Source: Clarkia xantiana subsp. parviflora
Taxonomy: Eukaryota > Streptophyta > Magnoliopsida > Myrtales > Onagraceae
NCBI GenBank assembly: GCA_036873135.1
Contig: JAPTYO010000007.1
Location: 59,506,383-59,570,382, forward strand
DNA length: 64,000 bases
Reading direction: 5' to 3'
Shown: positions 43,015 to 54,059 of the stretch, in pieces
Layout of the letters: each line of letters starts with the position of its first letter
How positions within the stretch are numbered: the first letter of the stretch is position 1
Position numbers and translations under genes: made by a program
The notes under the pieces: generated by a model
What the model was told of the DNA's origin: nothing
Database searches by the model: none
Seen by the model: only the letters and a program-made list of their open reading frames with translations

Positions 43015-44471
43015 TCATAAGTATATCACAAAGAAAAAAGAAGGGAAAAAGAACATACTGGAAGCATTAGCAGCCACCCCTGACTTAGAAAATTTCTTGG
43101 CCTGATAAGCAGAACTAGAGGGTTCTTCCCTCTCATCTGATTCAACGGTACGTTCGGAACGCTCTGCCTAAACCTTGTATGTTTCTCCATGAAATCAACC
43201 TACAAGGGGTCATACGAGTCCCTGCCTCATACAAGTCCGCCTCGGACACCCAAGACACAGGACGGTCAGATTTGGTCTGACTACCTTGGAAAACGATCTT
43301 CAAGGTCTCCCTGTCTGAAGAAGAAATCTTCCCAAAAGTGAGTCATCTATACGAGCAACCAACGCAAAGATCGACCTTTACTCATGGAGGGGCGAGATAC
43401 GCCTACTACGGGGGCAACCTTAACACCAAGGGAAGAGGGCGAACTTTTAGTTTCCCCAAATGGAGCAACGCTCCAGCACATCCGAAGGAAGGGTCAACCC
43501 TTAACACATGTCAATAGACCCCTTCGCTCGCGGCGGTAAGAAGAAAGCTTGTAAGCTTTTTCACCCTCACTTTTATGGGGAACAAATTGCAGGGTAAAGG
43601 TCAAGAGCTATACACACGCTCCAACGAATGAAGGAAAAATGTTACACGTGCCGAAGGTCGAGGTTAATGGACAATGCTCACGCTAGTACGAGGGAGGCGG
43701 AACGTTGTGTCCCATTGAGTGGCAGAGTTTCCACCCTCAAGTAAAGGAGAGGTCTAGGCTCTCACCTTTGCACTTATGCTCATATTCATGATTAACATCT
43801 ACAGGTATATCAATGTCATCACTCATGCTTATACTCACAACCCGTCCATACATGCATACATGTTCATGCTTGCACTCGTATGCATGTCCACGTACACACT
43901 CCCGTATGTTCAAACATTTAGACGTCCATGCACATGGCCGCCATATATTTATGCATACATTCATGACTACAATCGCAGCATGTCTATACTCACCCCCATC
44001 CTTATGTTCCTACTTGCATGTATGCTAGTACACATCCTCATGTTCATGATATGTCCATGTTCACTCCTAGTTAACATCCTATAGGCATATTTTCTAGTAT
44101 CCCATACTTAGAAAAAATTTTCAAACCAAAATTAAATTTTTCTCCACTTAGATAAAATCCCGGCATGAAATTGAAGCATAAGTCATTTAGTTGCATTCGT
44201 ATTGCATCCCTATGCGAGCGTGTATTTTTCGAAATATACATCTGTAGCAAGGAAAGATTTATTATTCCCACTTCAGACGGACGCGTGCTTAGGCACGTGT
44301 CCGTACTGCTCTGACGTTTACACTTCCTCTATCTTATAAGGCAGGGGGCAGAGTCAGAGGCACGCATCCATGGGTAAGTAAGCATTCAGATGAAAGGTAA
44401 AACCCCGGTTTCAAATTGCGCGTGTCATACCATCCTAAAATAGAGTCAATCAAGGGTTAGGCCATTGGTTG
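43015..44471 (+). other. Interior 3' part of the Gypsy-like element
   Basis: No gene recognised. Between 43790 and 44070 short ACATGCATACATG/CATGTTCATG repeats occur, similar in style to the GACATGTATGTACG array of the element at 5.6-11.2 kb. Confidence 0.4.
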
Positions 44472-44484
44472 ACTCGGGGGCATG
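44472..44484 (+). other. Polypurine tract of the Gypsy-like element
   Basis: ACTCGGGGGCATG directly before the 3' LTR. Confidence 0.75.
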
Positions 44485-45453
44485 TGATGGATATACGCCC
44501 AATTTGAACCCGTTGACTTCCGAATCGTTGAATTTTTATCATCTCATTAATGATTGTAAATCGAAACTTCAACCCGAACACTTCGCGAGAACACCAACGG
44601 CCCGGACGAGGCCGAAGCGCTCGTCCGGCCGAGTCAAACTCACCTAGGTGAGGTTGGGTGGCCACACCCGACCTCCCCTAGGGGAGATCGGGTGGACCAA
44701 CCCGATCTCTCCTAGGAGAGATCGGGTCCACCAACCCGATCTCTCCTAGGAGAGATCGGGTCGGCCAACCCGATCTCCCCTAGGGGGGATAGGGTTGGCA
44801 AACCCCATCCCCCCTAGGAGGGGTTGGGTGGCCTCACCCAACCCTTACCCTTGGGGGTCGGATTTCCCTTCCCCCCAAGGGCCCCGACACCATTCTTGGA
44901 CTCCCATACTCGGTTTATTCCGCCTACCTTCTCCGTATCCTAAGGTCTTAATTACGTGTTTAAAGGTTAACAATGTCATTAAGCCACCTTAATGACACTG
45001 TTGCCTATAAATACCCCACCTCCACTATTCATTTGAGGATCTTGGCAAATTGTATAATTTTGCTCTGACATCTCTCTAGCTTTATCTCTCTAAAAACCGT
45101 ACTGACTTAGGCATCGGAGAGGGTTCATCAGGCACCACCCCCCCCCCTTCGTGCCTGGTATTGCCCCTCTTGCAGAGTGGCAAGGAGAAGAGAGCCAAGG
45201 AAGCAGAAGAGCATAGAGCAGAAGGACAAGCCCCAGGGGATAAGAAGTACAAGCCTCAGGGGGTCAGAAGGAGAGAAGGAAAGGAGGTCAGAAGGAGAGA
45301 AGAGAAGGACATATATCAGAACGACTACCCCAAGGGAGCAGAAGGGCACGGATCAGAACGACTAGCCCTAGGAACACTGAATTCTAGGCATTTCATTAGT
45401 GGGAGATAAATTCTAGATTGACGACCCATTGACCTAGACTTTATAACCTAACA
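44485..45453 (+). repeat. 3' LTR of the Gypsy-like element
   Basis: 969 bp, nearly identical to 35506-36495. TATAAATA is at 45006-45013. It differs by lacking one 21-bp repeat, a few substitutions, C-run length, and a patch at 45379-45395 (GAATTCTAGGCATTTCA) that equals the DNA just outside the element at 45462-45478. Confidence 0.92.
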
Positions 45454-45778
45454 ATAGACATGAATTCTAGGCATTTCAACCATCACATCATGTCTATCCT
45501 AGTGCGCATACCATATAATTAACCAGGGCTCCGCCCCTAACATGCATTATCCAGCTAGCATGACTCGGTCAAGACGACAGTTCTAATCATTATAAAATTA
45601 TATCGAATAATAAACAATTAAAATTCAACCCACTAATTAGTCCAGTCCCAAAAACATTTATCTCCGAGATCCATCCCCATAATCGAAAGAAGGCATAAAT
45701 GTTTAATCGTTATGTAAATAATAATAATAAACCCTTTTTGACAATTGTGTAGGCCGTTAGAGGCTCAAAACATTTGGA

Positions 45779-46110
45779 TTTTAAAACTTGACCACCCTAT
45801 TTTAATTGACTTGAATTCGGTTTTGAAAATTCGGTTCGGTTCAGTCAATTTCGGTCCGGTTTGGTTCGGTTCGGTCCAGAAAAATCCGGTTTGGGTCCAG
45901 TCCAGTAAAATCCGGTTCGATTCGGTCCAGTTTTATTTTCAAAATCTGGTTCGGTCCGAACCGGTCAAACAAATAGGGTTCGGTTTAACACTGAAAACCG
46001 GTTCGGTTAGATTCACTTTGTTACCCCGGTCCGACCCGACCCGACTAGGTCGAACCAATTAAGAAAACTCGGTGCGATTCAATGCGTCCCGGTTTGATAT
46101 ATTGGACCGG
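45779..46110 (-). repeat. CGGTTC-rich segment within the Copia-like leader
   Basis: A dense run of GGTTCGGTTCAGTC/GGTCCAGTCC-type repeats; the reverse complement is at 60450-60720 in the plus-strand copy. It looks like a hAT-type subterminal repeat block that became part of the leader before these copies spread. Confidence 0.6.
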
Positions 46111-46778
46111 CTCAATAATTAAATCAAAAAGGTTTGGGCCGAAATGTTTACTTGTGGGCTAACTAGGGTTTTGAAGTCCACTAAAAATTTTAACTTAGCC
46201 ACCAAGTAACATTAATTATATAAAATAATCTCCAATATTGAATATATATATATACATAAATTTCGGCCATACATCAAACATATATATATTTTTTGCCAAT
46301 ATTCTATCTTTAAGACTAAATCAATCAACAATATATATATTTGTAAAATTCGGCACATGTATATAAATATATATATTATATTTATTGTCAATATCTTAAA
46401 TAGGGTAACAAATATACTGACAATATATTTTCTTAATCTTTTAGATAACTAAATCTATCAATAATATATTTAACCTTATTAAATATTTAGATATATTGAT
46501 AGTTATATATTTCTATATATTAATGTGAATCTATCCTTATGTTTCCAATTCAAGATCAAATTTTTAATAAGATCTACAATCCAATGTTCGATTTTGATAA
46601 AAAAAAATCATGTTTTTTCTTGAAGATCGTGAACATAATGAAAATTTCGGACCACCTTACAACCTAAATTTCGAAAATTTTAATTTTCGTATCTCAAATT
46701 TTTCGGTCCAAATTTTACAACTTTCAAGAATTCCAATATATCAAAATCATGAACTCCTAGCACAATCTCTGATACCAC

Positions 46779-47426
46779 TGTTAGATTACGGGGAGTAATC
46801 ACTTCGGATACTATAAACATGGTGTTAGGTTACGAGGAGTAAGTAATTACTACGGATACTTAAAACAAGGTACATGCTAATAATCGACATTACGCAGCGG
46901 AAGATTCGCACATACCTTTAAGATGATCCGTAGACCCAAGATCTTCGAATGAGGGAGTTCACGATCCTCCAGTCGGGACCCGTAGAAGTTCTTGTTAGAG
47001 AATCCCTACGCGGTACAAGGTCCACAGTAAAGCCTCTGATCGATTCTTGGCACGGGGACAAATCTCTGGAGTGTTTGCTTAGAAAGCAAATTGGTACACC
47101 CTTGGGTAACTATAGGTTCGGCCGAAACACTCTGTGGGGTAGAAGGTTATTCTCTTTAAAACACTCTAATGAGGGAATAGTGATTAACCCTAAAAATCCC
47201 CTAACACCATGTATTTATAGGAGGAGCAAAGTGGACAAAAGTCCACTTTGGCCACACCATTATTTCGGCCGGCCATGCATAGGGGAGGCCCATAATTTGG
47301 GCCTCTCATGTCAATTGGGATTTGGGTCTAGCCCAATTACCCTAATGTGAAATTTACCTAATTTCCTTAGGCAAACTATACATATTATGGGCTACCAATT
47401 ACGGCGCCCATCACCATATGCTAACA
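46779..47426 (-). mobile_element. Copia-like LTR (minus), subfamily 2, shared by two internal regions
   Basis: It begins TGTTAGATTACGGGG directly after the minus-strand primer site at 46766-46777 and ends ATATGCTAACA before GCTCCCACTAGCC. It is therefore the 5' LTR of the left copy and the 3' LTR of the right copy. Its left end is duplicated: TGTTAGATTACG at 46779 and TGTTAGGTTACG at 46823. Stem CAAAGTGGAC AAAA GTCCACTTTG at 47227-47250 (10 bp, perfect). Confidence 0.85.
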
Positions 47427-48669
47427 GCTCCCACTAGCCGGAATGGGAGGGTGCCTGTTAATGTATTGTTGTCCAAATATGCATCAACATTTCACTCCTT
47501 CGATCTGCTCCTTGCTTCCGAATAGTTCATACGAGGTTTTCCGTGCGATCGGCAGATCCGACGGGCATCATGCTACTCATATGTTAGGAGTATTGTACCG
47601 CTCGCGGAACTATGATTGTACCGCGCGGTATCCTAGGTCAACTGTTAATTCTCCTTTTGCATAGTTTTCACATAGGAACACTTCTCCAAGGCATCCGTAC
47701 AGGTATTCACAACCTTCAACTAATATCCGATTGGTGGCCACCTAGTGAATACTAGAGTCAGTGAATTACAGGTGAACTTGACCATCCACGTCGTTCATAT
47801 CCTTAGTCAGACCCAACCGGTTTCCAAAGACGAGGTCACTGGGCCTTTTTGTTCAGCACTACGCTCGAACGCCGGGAAACGAGCATTGAGCCTGACCTTA
47901 GATTTGAGTTCTGAGTCCATGAGGATACTTTAGGTGCCTCTTCATAAGGCTCCTGGGATCAATCACACGCTCGAGGTGAAGAAGTTTGCGCCCGCCAGAA
48001 TCACGAGGGTTCCTTTCTAGCACGACCGAGTTGTGACCCCGTGGTCGAACGTGGCACGTGTAGTATGAAGCACGCGTTGATAGCATACCCGAACCTTGTG
48101 GTTTGACAGGAAAGGGATATGTCAATCATGCTATTACAGACTCTCATCTAGCCCAGAATGTGGTATGATGATGAACAAAGTTCCTCACGGCGATCTGCAA
48201 AACGAAGATCATGTCGAGATACTTCGAAACTAGATAATCGTCTTGCTTAATCAGGTTTATCCCCCTGACTCTTAGCCAGTCTTGCTTGGTAGAGATTTCC
48301 CTCCACCGCAAGACTACCGTACCTGTGTGACTAGGTAAGGCCCACATTCGACATAGTTTGGCAGAGGATTGTGTCCTCCTACGACTTAGTTTATAGACCG
48401 TAAATCTGATGTAATAAAAAACACTATGACGTCGATTGATCATAAACTCAGTTGCAATTCTTTCACTTACAAAATTTAACTTTCTAATATCAAAATGTTA
48501 TCATAGATACATGTCATTTCTAAACCCTACGCAATCCAAGCAGTTTTACGTGCTTTTCGAACATCTCCCTGCGTAGTGGTTTAGTTAATGGTTCCGCAAT
48601 CATATTATAAGTGGACAAGTATTCCATAGTGATTATATTGTCTACTACCTTTAAAATTTTAGCATGAAA

Positions 48670-49155
48670 TTATTTCTCATCAATGTGCTTGGTCCTATTA
48701 TGGTACTTCGGATTCTTAACTGCCGCAATGGCTTCTTGACTGTCAGAGAAGACCTTCACAGGTTTACTCTCAACATCACCACCACCAAGCAGTGCAGTTA
48801 GATGCCTTTTGAGGCAGACCGCTTCCTGTGCATTCTTAGAGAGAGCTACGGATTCTGATTCCATCATGGACAGCACGACTTAGGTTTACTTCTTGCTCGT
48901 CCATGAAATGGCGGCATTAGCAAGGAGGAATGCTCCTCATCTGGTGGACTTACGATCATCCGTATTGCCACCACGGTCGGCGTCAATGTAATCAGTCAAT
49001 TCTAACTTCCTGCCCTCATAGCACAGTTCGTAGTCGGCAGTACCTTTTATAGAAAACGAGTTGCTCGTTTTATAGTCTTTAAATGTTGATGGCCAGGGTC
49101 TGATAGGACACATGCTACCAGGCCTACGGCGTAACAGATATCTGGATGGGTGCAT
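48670..49155 (-). pseudogene. Copia-type RNase H remnant
   Basis: Two frames: 49155-48937 has DYELCYEGRKLELTDYIDA with GGNTDDRKST (the catalytic Asp region altered to YIDADRGG); 48876-48670 has MESESVALSKNAQEAVCLKR and VFSDSQEAIAAVKNPKYHNR. The TKHIDEK end is present. Frame breaks and stops make it inactive. Confidence 0.8.
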
Positions 49156-49387
49156 TCCATGGTGTACATCAAACTACCGACCAGGCTTGAATACTCCGCG
49201 CCCTTCATCTATTCACGCTCTGCCAGGTTCTTGGGGCCATCACGTTTTGACAGTGCACACCTGAACACCACCGGCGTATCCAAAGGTTTTGCATCCTATA
49301 ATCTGAATCTTTTCAACAGTTTGTTGATATAAGCTTCTTGAGATAGACATGATTTTCGGGTATCCCAATCTCTGGCAATTTTAATGC

Positions 49388-49798
49388 CTAAGATGTACGT
49401 GGCCTCTCCCATTCTTTCATCTCAAATATAGATTCCAACCAGGACTTTGACTTATTCATAATTCTCATGTCGTTTGCGGCAATGAGTATGTCGCCCACGT
49501 ATAAAGTATGGATGGCATACTTAGACCCGGAGGTCTTATAATACACGCACATATCCTCATGAAGATTCACAAATCCGTTTCCTACGATTTCCTCGTGGAA
49601 TTTGCGGTACCATTGCCGAGACGACTGTTTAAGACCGTAGATGGACCTTTGGAGTTCGCAAACTTTACATTCGTTACTAGGAGTATTGAAACCCTCCGGT
49701 TGCTCCATGTAGATCTCTTCCTCCATGTTTCCGAGGAGGAATGTGGTCTTAATAATCATTTGGTGAGGTTCGTAACCGAAACCTGCGACCAGGACCAT
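49388..49798 (-). pseudogene. Copia-type reverse transcriptase remnant
   Basis: 136 codons: NMEEEIYMEQPEGF, CELQRSIYGLKQSSRQWYRK, FHEEIVGNGFV and LYVGDILIAAND. The catalytic YVDD has become YVGD, so it could not be active even if the frame were complete. Downstream frame is lost after EMKEWERP. Confidence 0.85.
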
Positions 49799-49938
49799 GA
49801 ATAGCCCTGCACCGTGGTTTAACGCACAGGTCTTGAGTATGTTTTGTCAAAGTTCACTCCGTGAAGTTAGGTATAGCCTTTCGCAACGAGTCGAGCTTTG
49901 TATCGCTCGACCTTTTCCATCAGTGGTGAGCCTTCTTT

Positions 49939-50538
49939 TGTAAGCATATGGTAATGGGCACTGTAATTGGTAGCCCATAATATGTATAGTTTACCTAATG
50001 AACTTGGGTAAATGTCACATTAGGATAATTGGGCAAGACCCAAATCCCAATTGACATGGGAGGCCCAAAATTGGGACTCCCCAAATACATAGGCCGGCTG
50101 AAACCCTAGGTGGGGTAAAGTGGACTTTTGTCCACTTTACTCCTATAAATAAGGTGTTAGGGGATTTTTAGGGTTAATCACAATTCCCTCACAAGAGTGT
50201 TTTAGAGAGAAAAACCCTCCCCCCTCTATAACACCCTAGTTCGGCCGAACCATATCCCTCACCAAGGGTGTGCCAAATTGTTTTCGGGCAAACTCTCCAG
50301 AGATCTGTCCCCGCGCCAAGAATCAATCAGAGACTTTGCTGTGGAGCTTGCACCACGTAGGGCTTCTCGAACAAGAAACTTTACGGGTCCCGACCTGAGG
50401 ATCGTGAACTCCCTCCTGAGAAGATCTTGGGTCTACGGATCACCTTAAAGGTATGTGTGAAACTTCCGCTGCGTAATTCCAATTACTAGCATGTACCTTG
50501 TTTAAGTATCCGTGGTGATTACTCCTCGTAATCTAACA
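49939..50538 (+). repeat. Copia-like 5' LTR (plus), subfamily 2
   Basis: It starts TGTAAGCATATGG and ends GTAATCTAACA. Stem AAAGTGGAC TTTT GTCCACTTT (50118-50139) followed after five bases by TATAAATA (50145-50152). The end is followed by G and the tRNA-Met site. Confidence 0.88.
50118..50152 (+). promoter_or_regulatory. LTR core promoter: 9-bp stem-loop then TATA box
   Basis: Perfect 9-bp stem with TTTT loop, then CTCC and TATAAATA. The LTR at 27072 has an unrelated 9-bp stem with the same loop in the same place. Confidence 0.75.
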
Positions 50539-50539
50539 G

Positions 50540-50552
50540 TGGTATCAGAGCC
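50540..50552 (+). other. Primer-binding site (initiator tRNA-Met type)
   Basis: TGGTATCAGAGCC one base after the LTR. Confidence 0.9.
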
Positions 50553-50991
50553 TGTGTTAGGAGTTCATGATTTTGATAAATTGAAGTTCTTGAAAATTTA
50601 AACAAAAAAAACCGAAAATTTTAAAATAAAAAAATTTTAAATTTTCGATTTTTATGGTTGTTGGAAAAACCGAAATTTTCATGATGTTCTTGGTTAAAAT
50701 TGATGTTCATGATCTTCAAGAAAAATATAATATTTATCAAAATCAAACATTGGATTGTAGATCTTATTAAAATTTGATCTTAAAATTTGACCACTTGTTC
50801 CCAATTTTAGTGTTTTGGCCGGAACCCTATGTAAATTACAAGGTAAAATTTAAATTTTTTAAGGACCAAGGGACAAATTTTCGGCCACTATATTAAAATA
50901 ATATTTTTTTACCATATTTTCATTTTTTTTAAGGTAACAATATATCTATAATTGGGAACATAAGGATAGATTCAAATAAATATATAGAAAT

Positions 50992-51553
50992 TATTGGATT
51001 ACGGGGACGTAATACTACGGAATGCTAAACGTGTACTAGCAAGAAATATAATCTACGCAGCGGAATTAGTAAACATGCCTTTTAGTTTTCCCGCCCAGGA
51101 ACGAAGTGGAGGTAGTTCTGATCCTCCGGTCGGAACGACGTGCAAGTTCTTCGTTAGAAGAAGTCCCACGCGATGTAACTCCACAACAAGACCTCTGATC
51201 GATTCTTCAACGGAGATTGAACCTTAGACCAGATGTGATGGTGCCGAGTTTTAGACTAAGGGAAACAAGTGTTCTCAATGGAGATCCTTGTTATTATGAA
51301 TGAGTGAATAAACCCTTAGCAGACACCCCTATATATAGTATTGGTGGAGTTTCCAAAAGGCAACTCCAACCAATGTGGTGTAGGGTGGCCGGCCGAATTG
51401 CATGTATAAGGGGGACGCCAAATTTGGGCCTCCCTTGTCAATTACTAATTAGATTTGGCCCAATTAGCCCAGATTGACAATTACCTAATTAACTTAGGTA
51501 ATTCCCTTAATTAACGGGCTCCTATTACGGCGCCTCGTCACTATATGCTAACA
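50992..51553 (-). repeat. Copia-like 3' LTR (minus), subfamily 1
   Basis: It begins TATTGGATTACGGGGACG and ends ATATGCTAACA. It matches 27072-27634 (reversed) and 57841-58379. Stem GGAGTTTCC AAAA GGCAACTCC near 51348-51369 has one mismatch. Confidence 0.88.
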
Positions 51554-52787
51554 GCTCCCACTCGCCGGAATGGGAGGGTGCTCGTTAATCTATACGGTTG
51601 CGCAATAGTATCAACATGTCAGTCTTCAGTCTTCGTCTCCATCTCCAAATAGTTCATACGGGGCTTGCCGTGCGACCGACGGATACGACGGGCATCGTGC
51701 TACTCATCTGTTAGGAGTATTGTAGCGCCCGCAGAACGTTGATTCCCATTCATGAACCAAACCTGTTTGAAATAAAACTATGTACCGCACTGTATCCTTG
51801 GTCAACTGTTAATTCTCCAATTGCCCAGGTTTCCACAAAGGAATACTTCTCCAGGGCATCCGTACAAGTGTTCACAACCTTCAACTAATATCCGGTTGGC
51901 GGCCACCTAGTGAACACGAGAGTCGGTGAATTAAAGGTGAACTTGGCCATCCCCATCGCTTATACCCTTAGTCTGACTCAACCGGTTTCCAATACGTGGT
52001 CACTTGGCCGTTTTCTTTGGCACTACGCTCGTACGCCGGGAAGCGAGCATTGAGCCAGACCTTAGGTATAAGTTCTGAGTCCATGAGGATACTTTGGATG
52101 CCTCTTCATAAGACATCCGGGATCAATCATATGCTCAAGGTGAAGAAGTATGCGCCCTTTGAATCACAAGGATTCTAGCTAGCACAACCGAGCATGACCC
52201 CGTGGTCGTATATGGCACGCGCAATATGAAGCACGCGTCGACAACACACCTGGTAAAGCTAGGGATGGGATATGTTGATAATGCTATCGCAGAATCTCTC
52301 ATCTGGCCCTGAATGTGATATAGTGGTGAAAGAAGTCCAACTCGGCGATTTACAAAACGAAGATTAAGTCATGCTATTAAGCGTGACAATGTTATCGTTT
52401 TGCTTAATCAGGTTTACCCCCTGATTCTTAGCCAATCTTGTTATGGTAGAGGTCCCTCTCTCCTTACAAGATGACCGTGCCTGTGTGACGAGGCAAGGTT
52501 CACATTCGACATAATTTTGGTAGAAGAATTTTACTTCTTTCTACGACTTAGTTTATAGACCGTAAAATCCGATGTTGTTAATCATTATGACGTCGATAAA
52601 TCATAAACTCAAAATACAATTCTTTTATTCAATTGAAACTTAATTTCAAATGTAAAAAATTTATCACTTTTACAGGCCACACAGTTTAAGCCCTACGTAA
52701 TCCAAGCAATTTTACGTGCTTTTAAAAAAATTCCCTACGTAACGGCTTAGTTAAAGGGTCTGCGACCATATTGTCTGTAGGCAAGTA

Positions 52788-53366
52788 TTATAAAGCGATT
52801 ATGTTGTCTTCCAGAACCGACCTAGCATAATCGTATTTCACATCAATGTGTTTAGTCCTACTATGGTACTTTGGATTCTTAACTGCCGCATTGGCCGCCT
52901 GACTATCGGAGTACACCTTCACAGGTTTACTCTTCTTGTCGGTGCCAATTAATGCAGTAAGAAGCCTATTCAGCCAGACCTCTTCTTGTGCGTTTTTGGA
53001 GAGGGCAACGAATTCTGATTCCATAGTGGAAAGCGCAACACAAGATTGCTTCTTGCTTACCCATGATATGGCAGCATTAGCAAGGAGGAAAACTCCTCTT
53101 GTGGTGGACTTACGATCATCTGGATCGCCACCGTGGTCGGCGTCACTATAACCGGTCAATTCGAGCTGATCTCCCTCGTAGCACAGAACGTAGTCGGCAG
53201 TACCATTCAGATATCTGATAATTCGTTTTACGGCCTTTATATGTTGATAACTAGGATCTGATTGAAATCTTGCTACTAGGCCCACAGTGTAACAGATGGT
53301 TGGCCGAGTACAGAGCATGGCGTACATTAGACTCCCTACCATGCTCAGATACTCTGCATTCTTCAT
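52788..53366 (-). pseudogene. Copia-type RNase H, longest copy in the window
   Basis: 192 codons without a break: EYLSMVGSLMYAML, VGLVARFQSDPSY, TGYSDADHGGDPDDRKST (catalytic Asp, about residue 75), TMESEFVALSKNAQEEVWL (catalytic Glu), VYSDSQAANAAVKNPKYHSR and TKHIDVKYDYAR. All core acidic residues are present. It is separated from the RT frame by a frameshift at about 53367-53397, so the polyprotein is broken. Confidence 0.88.
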
Positions 53367-53396
53367 CTGTTCACGCTCCTGCTGGTTTTTGGGCCA

Positions 53397-53927
53397 TCAC
53401 GCTTCGATAGCGCGCACCTGAACACAACCGGCGTAATCCACGGGTTTAGCATCCAGCATTCTGAATCTTTTCAATAGTTTGTTGATATATGATTCCTGAG
53501 ATAGACATAATCTCTGGGCGGCACGATCTCGGGCAATTTTGATGCCTAAGATGTACGTGGCCTCTCCCATGTCTTTCATCTCGAATGCTGATGCTAACCA
53601 GGACTTTGATTTATTCATGAAACTCATATCATTCGCAGCAATGAGTATATCATCCACGTATAGTGTTATGATGACATACTTAGACCCGGAGGCCTTAGTG
53701 TATACGCAGGGATCCTTGTGAAGATTCACGAATCCGTTTCCAGCGATTTCCTCGTGGAATCTGCGATACCATTGCCGAGATGATTGTTTAAGACCGTATA
53801 TAGATCTTTGGAGTTTGCAAACTTTGCGTTCTTTGCCAGGAGTAATGAAAGTCTCCGGCTGCTCCATATAGATCTCTTTCTCCAGTTTTACTTGGAGAGG
53901 TTTGGTCTTAATGTCCATTTGATGCAT
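53397..53927 (-). pseudogene. Copia-type reverse transcriptase, partial
   Basis: 176 codons: EKEIYMEQPETFITPG, CKLQRSIYGLKQSSRQWYRR, YVDDILIAAND (YVDD at residues 90-93), then FEMKDMGEATYILGIKIARD and YINKLLKRFRM, the connection to RNase H. The N-terminal fingers part is missing: upstream of 53927 only fragments remain. Active-site residues are intact, but the domain is incomplete. Confidence 0.88.
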
Positions 53928-54059
53928 GCTCGAGTTCGAGACTTGCAGTCATGGGCAAGGACGGCCCAGACTATGGTGTAATGCATAGTCGGTGAGTCCG
54001 TCTTTATCAAAGTTTACTCCGTGAATTTGGGTTTATCCTTTCGCAATTATTCGAGTTTT

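Larger units (their letters stand above)
35506..45453 (+). mobile_element. Complete pol-less Gypsy-like LTR element (LARD/TR-GAG type), TSD ATAGA
   Basis: 5' LTR 35506-36495 and 3' LTR 44485-45453 begin TGATGGATATACGCCC and end TTATAACCTAACA; ATAGA stands directly outside at 35501-35505 and 45454-45458. A primer site (TTGGCGCCGTCCGTGGG) follows the 5' LTR, and the GACTCGGGGGCATG purine tract precedes the 3' LTR. The 7,989-bp interior has a Pro/Gln-rich gag-like start broken by stops, two tandem arrays (40474-41310, 41945-42150) and an antisense frame (42472-43014), but no protease, RT, RNase H or integrase. The LTRs differ by roughly a dozen changes plus a 21-bp indel, so insertion is fairly recent. 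It must have been mobilised by a partner element. Confidence 0.9.
30124..46778 (-). mobile_element. Internal region of a Copia-like element, interrupted by a Gypsy-like insertion
   Basis: Read on the minus strand from 46778 to 30124: primer site (TGGTATCAGAGA, 46766-46777), long AT-rich leader (46765-45459, then 35505-34876), gag start at 34875, a roughly 2-kb stretch without recognisable protein (34100-32300), reverse transcriptase (32286-31927), RNase H (31695 to about 31180), a non-coding 3' part and the polypurine tract at 30124-30136. The insertion 35506-45453 with ATAGA duplication splits the leader. Protease and integrase are not recognised; gag, RT and RNase H are broken, so this copy is dead. 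Confidence 0.75.
47427..49938 (-). mobile_element. Copia-like internal region (minus), 3' half, cut by a plus-strand element
   Basis: Colinear with 30124-32370: non-coding 3' part, RNase H pieces (48670-48876, 48937-49155) and reverse transcriptase (49388-49798). It stops at 49938 where the plus-strand LTR begins. The rest may resume beyond the window. Confidence 0.75.
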
